From positions 1 to 64,000 of the forward strand of contig NZ_JYIV01000017.1 of assembly GCF_000956405.1 (NCBI RefSeq): a stretch of 64,000 nucleotides of DNA. Direction: 5' to 3'. A program made the position numbers and the translations under genes. Positions 32,956-42,011 of the stretch are shown piece after piece (positions within the stretch are counted from its first letter, which is position 1; the number at the start of each line of letters is the position of its first letter). Source of the stretch: Microbacterium oxydans. GTDB lineage: Bacteria > Actinomycetota > Actinomycetes > Actinomycetales > Microbacteriaceae. The notes beneath the pieces were generated by a model. It was not told the DNA's origin. It did no database searches and worked only from the letters and a program-made list of their open reading frames with translations.

Positions 32956-35406
32956 TCAGCTGAACAGTCGGAGCGAGGTCCATCCGTTGCCGACGCGTGT
33001 GGAGGCTCCGAACCCGGATATGCCGAGTCCGGGGTACACGTACAGTCCGCCGTCACCCGTCCGGCCGAAGAGGTCGGCTTTGCCGTCCAGGCCGTAGTCG
33101 ACGCCTCCCGTGATGGCCGTGATGTTGTTCCACCCGTTGCCGACCTGCGGACCACCCGTGAGCGTCACGTTGTTGCCCGGATAGATAAGGAGGTCTCCGG
33201 TCGACGAGGTGGCGAGGATGTCGCCCTTTCCGTCACCTGTCCAGTCACCGGCGAGGACCCGAGAGATCCCGCCCCAGTCGTGGCCGATCTTCATCTTGGC
33301 TCCGAATGTGCCGTTCCCGTTGCCCGGGTAAGCGTAGAGGTGGCCGTCGGGCTCCCGGGCGACGAGGTCGGCCTTCTGATCGCCGTTGAAGTCGATGCCA
33401 CCCGTGATCAGCCCCTTCGTGTCCCACCCGCGGGCGGCGAGTGCCTTCGTCGGGAAGCCCAGCGCACCATCACCCTGGTAGTACCAGAGCGTGCCGTCGG
33501 TGTTGACGACCATCATGTCGCCCTTGCCGTCCCCGTTGTAGTCGCCGTGGGTGATGGTCTTGGCCGACGCCCACCCAGCGCTGACGGAGGTCTGGGTCGT
33601 CCATCCTCCGTTGCCGTTGCCGTGGTAGATGTACAGCGCGTTGGATGAGGTGATACCGATCACATCGGCCTTGCCGTCGCTGTTCAGATCGAACGACGGC
33701 TTCGCCGGCGTGAGCGGCACACCGTGGTACTCGAAGTGGTTGTGGGAGCAGTCCTCTTCGGTCTGCGCCCAGCCGTTCGGAACTGTGAGTGCCGGGCGGC
33801 ACGCGACCTGACCGATTCCCGCGGGCGCCGGCAGCGCGGTGAACATCGCGGTCGCCAGAGCCAGGTCCTGAGCGGTGTTGCCTGTCGCCGCGACGCCGTT
33901 CACCACGCTGATGTCGACGGCGTGACCGCCGCTGTCCTTCGCGTGGTAGCTCGTGGCCGACGGCGTCGCCGTGAGGCAGTACTCATTGAGAGACGAGACC
34001 GTGACCGTGAAGTGCTGATCCACCACGACGTTCTTCAGCGCGGAGAGGATGACGGGATCGATCGTGCAGTCGCGAATCTGTCCGCCGATCAGGTGGCCGC
34101 GCTTGAAGCCGTCGGCATACGCCTGGATCTGCGCAAGCGCCTCGGTCCCGCTCACGCGTCCGGTAGCCACGATCTGCTGCGCAAGCGCCTGATCCGCCGC
34201 GGCCACCGGGGTCGTGTCGAGCCCCTTCTGGACCGTGGCAGCCACCCATCCGGCGATCACGTCGCCACGGGTCGCGATGCTCGAAGCGGTGCCTGCCGGG
34301 ATGCCGGAGCCGTAGCAACCGGTCTGCGAAGCCTGCGAGGCGACAGCGACGAGCGTGTCCGTTCCATCGATGCTGCGGACGCCGGGGGCGCCGCCGTCAC
34401 CGAGGCAGAGGGACGCACTGGATGCCGCGGCGGTCACGGTAGCCGTACTGACGGCGGTGACCGGGTACGTGTTCGTGTGCGCGGCAAGGGGGACCCAGAC
34501 GGACGCGGTGCGACCGAAGCCGGTGAAGGCGATGTCCTGACCGGCGGCCGGAGCCGATGTCGCGATCGGCATGGGGGTGATGTCGTCGACCGGCGCCTCC
34601 AGCTTCGCCAGGACCGCGTCCTGACCGTTGCCGGCCGGCTCCAGGCGGGTGATCTTCACGCCCAGATCCCCGGTCCCGCTCATCGTCTTATCGTTCGCGA
34701 CATCCGGGCCGAACAGCACACGAGCCGGAGCTGCCGGGGCCCCCGCGACCAACGTCGCCGGGTCGACCGCGAAGCAACTCGCCGCCGTCAACACCCACGA
34801 CCGGTCCACCAGCGTTCCCGTGCAAGACCCGAGACCCGTGCGGATCTTCGTGATCGCCGTCCGCGGATGCGTGGTCGTCGTCGCCGGCACATCCGTCGAC
34901 ACCGCATCCACCTCGATCGCCACGATCGTCGACTGACCCGTCTGATTCTGGTCGACAGTGCGACGCCCACCCGCCGGAACCGGGAGTTCCGTCTCCGGAC
35001 CACCCGCGATCGAGTACGTGACATCCATCGGCTGCTTACCGGCCTTCACACCGAACGACGCCGCGATCTCCAGATTCAGTACCGCTGGACGGAACACCGT
35101 CTCGAAACACACCTTCGCCTTCTTGCCCGCGTTCTCGAACTCCACCTCGATCAACCCGGCCGCGACCGGAACCGGGACCGGACACGTCACCACCCGCAGG
35201 CCCCCGTTGCCGTCCTTCAGAACGATCCCACTCGCCGCCCCCACCGACGCCCCATCCGGATACGCCCCCGACTCCACCAGGAACCCCGGAGCATCATCGG
35301 CCACCGCCGAGGTGACGGGAACCGAGACGAGCAACGCCGACACCAACGCCGCCGCCACCCCCACAGCCACACCACGACCCCGACGGGGAACTTTCAATGA
35401 GAACAT
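32956..35406 (-). CDS. Secreted pseudoprotease with M15-like and FG-GAP/VCBS domains
   Basis: An 816-residue secreted paralogue. Residues 1-~420 are almost identical to the downstream gene product, including signal peptide and the dead S1 domain (TAASC and GDGGAP). Then comes a domain (about 440-560) with SYHAKDSGGHAVDIS and HNHFEYHG, resembling zinc sites of M15/DD-peptidase-fold peptidoglycan enzymes, though the spacing differs. The C-terminal ~250 residues are FG-GAP/VCBS propeller repeats (DLNSDGKADVIG, DYNGDGKGDMMVV, DFNGDQKADLVA, DWTGDGKGDILA, DYGLDGKADLFG). ATG 35406 shares the same leader and AAAGG ribosome site as its copy. Likely cell-wall binding or processing. Confidence 0.8.
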   Translation of the reverse strand: MFSLKVPRRGRGVAVGVAAALVSALLVSVPVTSAVADDAPGFLVESGAYPDGASVGAASGIVLKDGNGGLRVVTCPVPVPVAAGLIEVEFENAGKKAKVCFETVFRPAVLNLEIAASFGVKAGKQPMDVTYSIAGGPETELPVPAGGRRTVDQNQTGQSTIVAIEVDAVSTDVPATTTTHPRTAITKIRTGLGSCTGTLVDRSWVLTAASCFAVDPATLVAGAPAAPARVLFGPDVANDKTMSGTGDLGVKITRLEPAGNGQDAVLAKLEAPVDDITPMPIATSAPAAGQDIAFTGFGRTASVWVPLAAHTNTYPVTAVSTATVTAAASSASLCLGDGGAPGVRSIDGTDTLVAVASQASQTGCYGSGIPAGTASSIATRGDVIAGWVAATVQKGLDTTPVAAADQALAQQIVATGRVSGTEALAQIQAYADGFKRGHLIGGQIRDCTIDPVILSALKNVVVDQHFTVTVSSLNEYCLTATPSATSYHAKDSGGHAVDISVVNGVAATGNTAQDLALATAMFTALPAPAGIGQVACRPALTVPNGWAQTEEDCSHNHFEYHGVPLTPAKPSFDLNSDGKADVIGITSSNALYIYHGNGNGGWTTQTSVSAGWASAKTITHGDYNGDGKGDMMVVNTDGTLWYYQGDGALGFPTKALAARGWDTKGLITGGIDFNGDQKADLVAREPDGHLYAYPGNGNGTFGAKMKIGHDWGGISRVLAGDWTGDGKGDILATSSTGDLLIYPGNNVTLTGGPQVGNGWNNITAITGGVDYGLDGKADLFGRTGDGGLYVYPGLGISGFGASTRVGNGWTSLRLFS

Positions 35407-35505
35407 GCAATGCCTTTCAAAACGTTCTGGCTGTCTGGCCAGCTTTGCGATAGAGAGCTGCCTGGGTACAAGTTCCTTTGAGCGAATTCTTCGTGTGGTG
35501 ATTCG

Positions 35506-36666
35506 CTAGTCCGACGATTTGAATCCGAAGAACCCTCGCAAAAGCCGATGGCTGGTTCTCGCTCCGGACCCGCCCAGTTCGGCAGGCCGCAGACGGGCAG
35601 GGGCTGTGGCCAGCCGCGGATTGTCTAGATCGTCTTGCACAGGCGTCAACTTCTCGGGCAACCAGGACCGCCGTCCTGAGATGCGCGCGATCTCCTCCGC
35701 ATCGACCGGGTGCAGCGCCCAGCGATGGAGGATCCCCTCCGGGTAGGTCACGGTTTGCTCTGGTTTCAGATACGGTCGCACTAGTTCTCCGTAGCTAGGG
35801 GAGAACCATGTGAGCCATTGGGGAACGCGTGGAAGACCCGGCCATTCGCCGGTACCAATCTGCGGGACAGCCGACGCGAACTCGCTATCGTTGACCTCGA
35901 TGCAGGCAAAGAAGCTCGACGTTCGCTTTGCAAACTCCACGAAGAACGTTTCCAGGCCGCTCAGGTCGGCGGAACGAGAGCCTGTCAGCTCAAGTGTCAG
36001 TCGGACCGACGGCCACAGCGGATCTGACCATTCGGAAATGAATCCCCTGATGAGAACACTTTCCCCTTTGATAATGAGCCTGCTCGCTGAACATTCATCG
36101 CGAAAATAGCGGTCAAAACCATCATCCCCGTCCCTGCGGAGACTGCCTGACAATGGGTCGTGCGTCCCAAACCGAACGGGTGCCACTCTGTCATAGAACC
36201 GCCTGCCGGTCTCGAGATAGATGGCGGCAAGTTCTGGGCTCCCCTCACCGAAGTACCACTCAGCATGAAGGAATCGCGAACCCGGAGGCCGGCCATCCTT
36301 CTTAGCACCCACGGACTGCGTTTGAGGATCCACCACCCATCCGGCAACTCGTGCGGCCAGGCGCTCGGCGAACGCTTTCGCTGAGAACACACCATCAGCA
36401 CCGCCGCGCTCCACCACGATTCGATACAGAACCGTCGCCAGCGCGAGATCAGACTCGTGGCCTGCCGGCAGATCTTCCGGTTCAATTCGATAGGCACCGG
36501 ACAACACGAAGGCGTACTTGCCGGACTCCGCGAAGATAATAGGGACAGCAGGAGGCGCCAATGCCATGGAGTCATCAACGATCAACTGATCGTCGGCGAT
36601 CACGAACTCCCTCATTTCGTGTGACGACAATTCGATTCGACCATAGACCTCCAGGTCGTACGACAT
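35506..36666 (-). CDS. Probable immunity protein of the nuclease toxin
   Basis: A 386-residue soluble protein with no signal peptide or membrane segment and no family I recognise. It starts MSYDLEVYG, has several Trp-rich motifs (WYFGEGSPELAAIYLETGRR, WLTWFSPSYGELVRPYLKPEQ), and ends in a basic tail. GGAGGAGG is seven bases before ATG 36666, 27 bases after the toxin stop, as expected for an immunity gene that must be made with its toxin. It is longer than most immunity proteins. The region is less GC-rich than its surroundings, consistent with acquisition together with the toxin tip. Confidence 0.6.
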   Translation of the reverse strand: MSYDLEVYGRIELSSHEMREFVIADDQLIVDDSMALAPPAVPIIFAESGKYAFVLSGAYRIEPEDLPAGHESDLALATVLYRIVVERGGADGVFSAKAFAERLAARVAGWVVDPQTQSVGAKKDGRPPGSRFLHAEWYFGEGSPELAAIYLETGRRFYDRVAPVRFGTHDPLSGSLRRDGDDGFDRYFRDECSASRLIIKGESVLIRGFISEWSDPLWPSVRLTLELTGSRSADLSGLETFFVEFAKRTSSFFACIEVNDSEFASAVPQIGTGEWPGLPRVPQWLTWFSPSYGELVRPYLKPEQTVTYPEGILHRWALHPVDAEEIARISGRRSWLPEKLTPVQDDLDNPRLATAPARLRPAELGGSGARTSHRLLRGFFGFKSSD

Positions 36667-36693
36667 ACGATCACCTCCTCCTCAGAAGCACAG

Positions 36694-39600
36694 TCACTTG
36701 CAGATCGTCTTGATCATGTTCTCCGAAAGTCCGCCACCGTTCTCATCAGGGAGGTACTTCACGAAGATACTCACACCGGTTGGTGGCGAGCAGAGGACGC
36801 CCTTCAGATCAGGATGAAGTTTCGTGTCGTCTCGGATGATAAGACCGAACTCAGAGGCCTTGTCGGTCTCACCCTTCTTCGGCGCTTTCGACATTGCGTA
36901 CGCCATGTAGTCCTGCAACTGGTTGGTGTAACGCAGCATGGCAACATTCTTCACATCCGCAATCGTTGTCTTTGTTACACCCGCAGTTTCCGTTTTCAGA
37001 AGAATATCCGGCTTGCGATAAGCGGCCGTCCCATTGAGCGATTCGATGCGATTGTTCATCCCGGGTGGAATCCCCGCGTTGCGTTCAGCCCACCGACCGA
37101 TGTCTCTAATTCCCGGCATCTGTCCCGGGAGCAATTTACCCGGGTTCGTTGCGGCGAGCTCCAGCGTGAGGTTGCACCCATCTCCATCGAGGCATTGGCC
37201 TCGGACCATATCGCCGGCCTGGGTCTTGTTCTTCTTGAGAAGGCTGAATGCGTCGCCGACCTTGTTGACGAAGCCGACGACCTTGTCGGCGAGCTTCATG
37301 ATCAGCGGGATCGACTCGACCAGCTTGGCCAGCTTGCCCCAGGGGGCGAATCCGATGATCGCCATGAAGCACGCACCGACGTCTCCCTTGGTGACGCAGT
37401 CCATGATGTCGGTCACGCCGATGAGGTCGAGGAGGACCGTGCCGCCCTCTTGGATGATGAAGTTCAGCAGCGCATCGGGCTGCGTCAGCGCGTGGGCGTC
37501 CTTCAGCCGCTGCACCTCGGCGTCGCCACCGAGCGCGTACGCAGCATCGATCTGCTCCTGCGTCAGCTCTCCCTCCTTGCCGGCAGGGGGCGGGTAGTTG
37601 TCAGCCCCATCCTCCGCGCGCTGCTTCGACGCCGCGATCTCGCGTGCCTCGGTTGCCGCCTTCACGGCAGCTTGCGCATCCAGCCCCGCGTTCGTCGCCG
37701 ATGTGGCCGCACGGCTCGCCGCATCGTTGGCCCGCGACGCCGCCGCGCTGGCCGACTGCGCCGATGACGTGGCCTGCGCGGCGAACCCGTTGGCCTTCCT
37801 GGCGTCCGCTGTCGCAGCCGTCAGCGCCTGATGCGCCCGCTGCGACGACTGACGCGCCTCGTTCTCGGAAGCTGTCGCCTGGTTGGCTGAGGTGGCCGCC
37901 TGCGCAGCCCAGCCCTGCGCCTCCTGCGCATACTGCCGAGCCTGTCGGGCGCTCTCCTCGGCCTCCGCCGCCGCCTGCCGTGCTGTCGCTGCCGCCTTCT
38001 CCGCGAGCGCAGCTGCTTCCCGCGCAGACGCCGCCTGCTGGTCGGCCAGGTGCAGCATGCTCTGCATCTGCGCCACGTGCGCCGCGGTGTCGTTGTCGCG
38101 CTTGGCGGCCTCGTACTGCCCCTGCTCCAGGAACCTCTTCAGCGCCGTCTTGGAACCTTCGAGCGCGATGTTCGCGGCCGCCTGCACCTCGGGGCCGCCC
38201 GACGTGCTGAGGGCGAACGCCGCCGCACGCTGGTCTACCTCCAGTGCGTCGTACTGTCCTTCGGCGATGAACTTCGCGAGAACCGCGGGGTCATCGGCGT
38301 CGAGCGCACGGTTCGCCTCGCGCTGCATGGCCGGTCCACCCTCAGTGGCCAGCACGAACGCGATCTGCCGGTTCTCGAGGTCACGGATCTCGGGTAGCCG
38401 TTCGGTGAGGAATGCGGCGACGTACTCCTCGCCGTTCTCGAGGACGTCGTACGCCTCGCTCTGCAGCATCGTGTTCTCGCCGTCGTACAGCAGGGCCTTT
38501 GCTTCGTCCCACTGGTCCTGCTCGAGCGCGATGCCATACCCGTTCTTGAAGAATTCGACGACGGCCTCATCGTTCCCGATGACAGCCTGCTCCGCCGCGG
38601 CGGCGATCCACGGGGTTCCCGACGTGATCAGAGCCAGCATCGCCGAACGCGCCTCCGGCAGCAGCTCCTGCAGGTTGGCATTCGGAGCCGTGATCTTCTT
38701 CAGGAACGCGCTGCTCTCAGCAACCGCTGCCGCGCCCTCCTTCTTGGCCTCGTCCTTGAGCTCCTTCTCTTCGGCTTCCTCTGCTGCGGCGATCTCCGCC
38801 TGTGCCAGCCCGAATTCCTCTTCAGCTGCCAGGCGCTCCGCGTCGGCCTTCCGCGCCAGGGCGAAGATGGTCTTCGCGAGTTCGACATCCTTCGTCGCGG
38901 CATCGGCAGCGGCCGCCGCCTTCGCCGAAGAGGCGGTCGCCCGAGCCGCAGCGCCCTGCGCCACACCGGCCTGAGCCGCGGCCGTGTCCGCCTCGATCGC
39001 AGCAGCGTTCGCGTTGTCCGCCGCACGACCGGCCGCATCCCGCGCCTGCTGTGCGACAGCCGAAGTCTCGGCGGCAAGACGATCCGTCCGCGCCGTCGCG
39101 GATGCGGCGCGGCCCTTGGCCGCATTCGCCTTCGCCGCAGCAGCCCGCGCCTGCGCGGCAGCCGCCGACGACACTCCCGATGCCTGGGAGGCTTCCATCG
39201 CGTACCCGGCCGCCTCGCCCGAGTAGCCTGCCGCAGCACCCGCCGCCTGAGATGCACGGTTCGCTGCATTCGTCGCGGTCTCCGCCTCGGCCGCAGCGCG
39301 CTTGGCCTTCGCTGCCTTGTCGGCGGCGTCGCGCGCCTTCTCCGCCTCGGCGCGCGCCGCAGCTGCCATTCCTGCCTGGCCCGCAGCATTCGCGGCCGCA
39401 CCATCGGCGTTCGCGGCCGCACGGTTCGCCCGAGCCGCAGCCGAAGCAGCCGTTCCGGCCGCGCTCATCGACGCATTCATGGCCTGGTGCGCTGCGGCAG
39501 CTGCCTGCACCGCGAGATCGGCAGCGTCGGCCGCTTGACGCGCGAGTCCCGCCGCCCTGCTCGCGGCGGCACTCGCCTGCTCAGCGTTCCCCTGCGCGGC

Positions 39601-40533
39601 GGCGGCCTGCTGGGCGGCGCGCTGCGTCGCCTCCTTCGCGAGCTTGGCGGCGAGGACCGCCTGGGCGGAGGCGTTGTCGGCGTTGCGACGCTCCTCCTGA
39701 GCGACCATGTTCGCCGCGATCACCTGATTGGTCAGCTGGGCGATCGTCGCCGCCTCGGCATCGCGCGCGCCGGCGACGAACTGCCCGTATCGCAGGAAGT
39801 CGGCGACGGCCTGCGCGTCCTCGGATCCATCCGGGAGAGTGGCGTCGAGCGCCGCCTCCGCCGCGGCGATCACACTCGGCGACCCGGTGGAGGCGAGCAC
39901 ATAGACCGCTGCCCGGTCATCGATGATCTTGGCGTCGTACTGACCGATCAGCAGGAACTGCGAGACAGCGCTCGGGTCGTCGGAATCCAGCGCCTTGTTG
40001 GCCTCTCGCTGGACTGTCGGCGTCCCGGTGTCGGCGAGCACGAACGTCGCCGAGCGGTCGTCGACTTCCCAGGCGTCCTTCCACCCCTCGGTGACGAAAG
40101 TGCGAAGCTGGTCGGGATTGTTGGCCGTGAGCGCGGACTCCGCCTGCTGCCGGACGGCACGGCCACCCGCGAGGCTCAAGCGCAGGGCGATGAGGCGATA
40201 GTCCTGCGCGATCGCCTCATGCTGACCCGTGGTGATGAAGTGCTCGATGCTCTGCCCGCCCTTGAGCAGCGCCTGCCTCGCGGCCGCCTGCACTGCAGGC
40301 CCGCCATCGGTGAACTGCGTGACCACACCGGCAGCATCCGTCGACGGAGCGAAGAGCCCCGCTGGCGGCGAGACCTGAGTACGCGCGGTCGCCGCGGCAG
40401 TCGCCGCCGACGCCTCGAGAGGCTGGAACAAGCCCACAGCGACGATGGTCGCCATCAACATCGCGGCGAGCGCGAACGGAAGTCGCCGAACAGGCGCGAA
40501 ACGCAAGTGCCGACGGCGAGGTCTGGTCTTCAT
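36694..40533 (-). CDS. Secreted ALF-repeat polymorphic toxin with PD-(D/E)XK nuclease tip
   Basis: A 1279-residue protein: Sec signal peptide (residues ~1-45), ALF repeats (about 60-260; each unit like ALxxDDPxAVxxFLxxGQYDA), a very long Ala-rich coiled coil (about 280-590), a second ALF block (about 640-830), another Ala-rich coil (about 850-990), a hydrophobic pre-toxin segment (about 1050-1130), and a C-terminal tip (about 1140-1279). The tip has Asp1176 (RKPDILL), Asp1193 and Lys1195 (IADVKN), then LRYTNQLQDYMAYA, matching restriction-endonuclease-fold toxins of the Tox-REase-7 kind. It would degrade nucleic acid in neighbouring cells after delivery. The immunity gene follows. GGAGAAG is upstream of ATG 40533. 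Confidence 0.85.
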   Translation of the reverse strand: MKTRPRRRHLRFAPVRRLPFALAAMLMATIVAVGLFQPLEASAATAAATARTQVSPPAGLFAPSTDAAGVVTQFTDGGPAVQAAARQALLKGGQSIEHFITTGQHEAIAQDYRLIALRLSLAGGRAVRQQAESALTANNPDQLRTFVTEGWKDAWEVDDRSATFVLADTGTPTVQREANKALDSDDPSAVSQFLLIGQYDAKIIDDRAAVYVLASTGSPSVIAAAEAALDATLPDGSEDAQAVADFLRYGQFVAGARDAEAATIAQLTNQVIAANMVAQEERRNADNASAQAVLAAKLAKEATQRAAQQAAAAQGNAEQASAAASRAAGLARQAADAADLAVQAAAAAHQAMNASMSAAGTAASAAARANRAAANADGAAANAAGQAGMAAAARAEAEKARDAADKAAKAKRAAAEAETATNAANRASQAAGAAAGYSGEAAGYAMEASQASGVSSAAAAQARAAAAKANAAKGRAASATARTDRLAAETSAVAQQARDAAGRAADNANAAAIEADTAAAQAGVAQGAAARATASSAKAAAAADAATKDVELAKTIFALARKADAERLAAEEEFGLAQAEIAAAEEAEEKELKDEAKKEGAAAVAESSAFLKKITAPNANLQELLPEARSAMLALITSGTPWIAAAAEQAVIGNDEAVVEFFKNGYGIALEQDQWDEAKALLYDGENTMLQSEAYDVLENGEEYVAAFLTERLPEIRDLENRQIAFVLATEGGPAMQREANRALDADDPAVLAKFIAEGQYDALEVDQRAAAFALSTSGGPEVQAAANIALEGSKTALKRFLEQGQYEAAKRDNDTAAHVAQMQSMLHLADQQAASAREAAALAEKAAATARQAAAEAEESARQARQYAQEAQGWAAQAATSANQATASENEARQSSQRAHQALTAATADARKANGFAAQATSSAQSASAAASRANDAASRAATSATNAGLDAQAAVKAATEAREIAASKQRAEDGADNYPPPAGKEGELTQEQIDAAYALGGDAEVQRLKDAHALTQPDALLNFIIQEGGTVLLDLIGVTDIMDCVTKGDVGACFMAIIGFAPWGKLAKLVESIPLIMKLADKVVGFVNKVGDAFSLLKKNKTQAGDMVRGQCLDGDGCNLTLELAATNPGKLLPGQMPGIRDIGRWAERNAGIPPGMNNRIESLNGTAAYRKPDILLKTETAGVTKTTIADVKNVAMLRYTNQLQDYMAYAMSKAPKKGETDKASEFGLIIRDDTKLHPDLKGVLCSPPTGVSIFVKYLPDENGGGLSENMIKTICK

Positions 40534-41005
40534 CGCAGGATTCTTCTCCAGGGGGACACGACAGGGTTCGAACCGCGCGGCGATTGCGAACGCTGCGACG
40601 ACGGCGCCCCCGAGCGAATCTGGGCGCACGCGCACAAGCACGACGGAACGCACGCAGACCACGACCTCGAACGGGACCGTCACGCTTCGACCGTGGGCTT
40701 GCGGCGGTACTCGCTGGGGACTCTATCCGTCAGCTGTGAGTCTTGTCTGTCCCCCGAACGGCCTACTTGACGCTGAGTGTCAGCTGTGAAGCATGCAGTA
40801 ATGGCAACATTTGACTACATTCCATGCTCATGCGACTGGCCTGCGGTGCGCGAACTTTTTTCCACTCAAGTGAGGAACGTGAACTGGCGGCGAAGAATTC
40901 GTGAATCGACACCATCGAATCGCGGTCCGAGATCGGCTGAAATCCGACGACGGGTGTCACTCCGACGGCTCGTCCGGCGTCGGTGCCACCTGCCAGGATC
41001 GGAAG
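40534..41005. promoter_or_regulatory. Toxin upstream region with direct repeat
   Basis: About 470 bases between divergent genes. GTCAGCTGTGA occurs at 40729-40739 and again at 40779-40789, 50 bases apart; TGAC and GTCA around 40769-40781 form a small palindrome. The stretch from about 40790 to 40900 is relatively AT-rich. These could be control sites for the toxin or the EamA gene, but no promoter matches well. Confidence 0.3.
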
Positions 41006-41953
41006 ATGTCAGCAGCCACATCCGGCGACCCCGGGATCACCTCCGACGGGATCCGCGCCGACGGTGGGGCACCCAAGAAGCAGGGCGCGCTCGTCCTCGC
41101 CGCCGCGCTCGTCACGGTCGTGCTGTGGGCGTCCGCCTTCATCGGCATCCGCGGTGCGGGTCCGCACTACGACCCGGGTGCCCTGGCGCTGCTGCGTATG
41201 GCGGTCGGCACGGCCGTGCTGACGATCATCGCGGTTCGACACGGCATCCACATCCCTGCCCGTCGGCACTGGCTGCTCATCGCGGCGTGGGGCATCGGAT
41301 GGTTCTGCGTCTACAACCTCGCCCTCAACAGTGCGGAGTTGACGCTCGATGCGGGCACCGCCGCGATGGTCGTGAACCTCGCTCCCCTCATGGTCGTCGT
41401 CTTCAGCGGCCTGTTCCTGCGTGAGGGTTTCCCGAAACCGCTCGTGATCGGCGCACCCATCGCCTTCCTCGGGGTCGTACTCATCGGCATGAACTCCACC
41501 ACCAGCGCCGGGCCCGACATCACGGGACTGTTGCTCGCGCTCCTCGCCGCGATCATGTACGCCGGGTGCACGCTCGTGCAGAAGCGCCTGCTCACCTCGG
41601 GCGTCGACTCGACCACTCTCACCTGGCTCGGCGCGGGCGTCGGCACCATCGCGTTGTTGCCCTGGCTGGGCAGCCTCATCGGCTCCCTGCAGTCGGCACC
41701 ACTGGATGCCACGCTCTGGGTCGTCTACCTCGGCGTCTTCCCCACGGCCATCGCCTTCACGACCTGGGCCTACGTGCTGCAGCGCAGCACCGCGGGGCAG
41801 ACCTCGGCGACTACCTACGTGGTTCCGGCGATCGCGATCCTCATGTCCTGGGCGATCCTCGGCGAGGTACCGACGCCGCTGATGTTCCTCGGTGGCGCGC
41901 TCTGCCTCCTCGGCGTGCTCATCACGCGTCTCCGCTGGCGGCAGCGCTCCTGA
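41006..41953 (+). CDS. EamA/DMT-family transporter
   Basis: A 315-residue protein with ten membrane helices in two EamA repeats (repeat 1 ~20-155, repeat 2 ~165-305), with WASAFIGIRGAGPHYDPGALALLRM and GVFPTAIAFTTWAYVLQRSTAGQTS segments typical of YdcZ/RhaT-type DMT exporters. Substrate unknown; metabolite or amino-acid export is usual. ATG 41006 with AGGATCGGAAG upstream. Confidence 0.85.
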   Translation: MSAATSGDPGITSDGIRADGGAPKKQGALVLAAALVTVVLWASAFIGIRGAGPHYDPGALALLRMAVGTAVLTIIAVRHGIHIPARRHWLLIAAWGIGWFCVYNLALNSAELTLDAGTAAMVVNLAPLMVVVFSGLFLREGFPKPLVIGAPIAFLGVVLIGMNSTTSAGPDITGLLLALLAAIMYAGCTLVQKRLLTSGVDSTTLTWLGAGVGTIALLPWLGSLIGSLQSAPLDATLWVVYLGVFPTAIAFTTWAYVLQRSTAGQTSATTYVVPAIAILMSWAILGEVPTPLMFLGGALCLLGVLITRLRWRQRS

Positions 41954-42011
41954 CGCCACTCACCGCCCCGGTCTACGTCGGAGTGACGCTACAGTTTCGC
42001 TCGGAGGCGAA

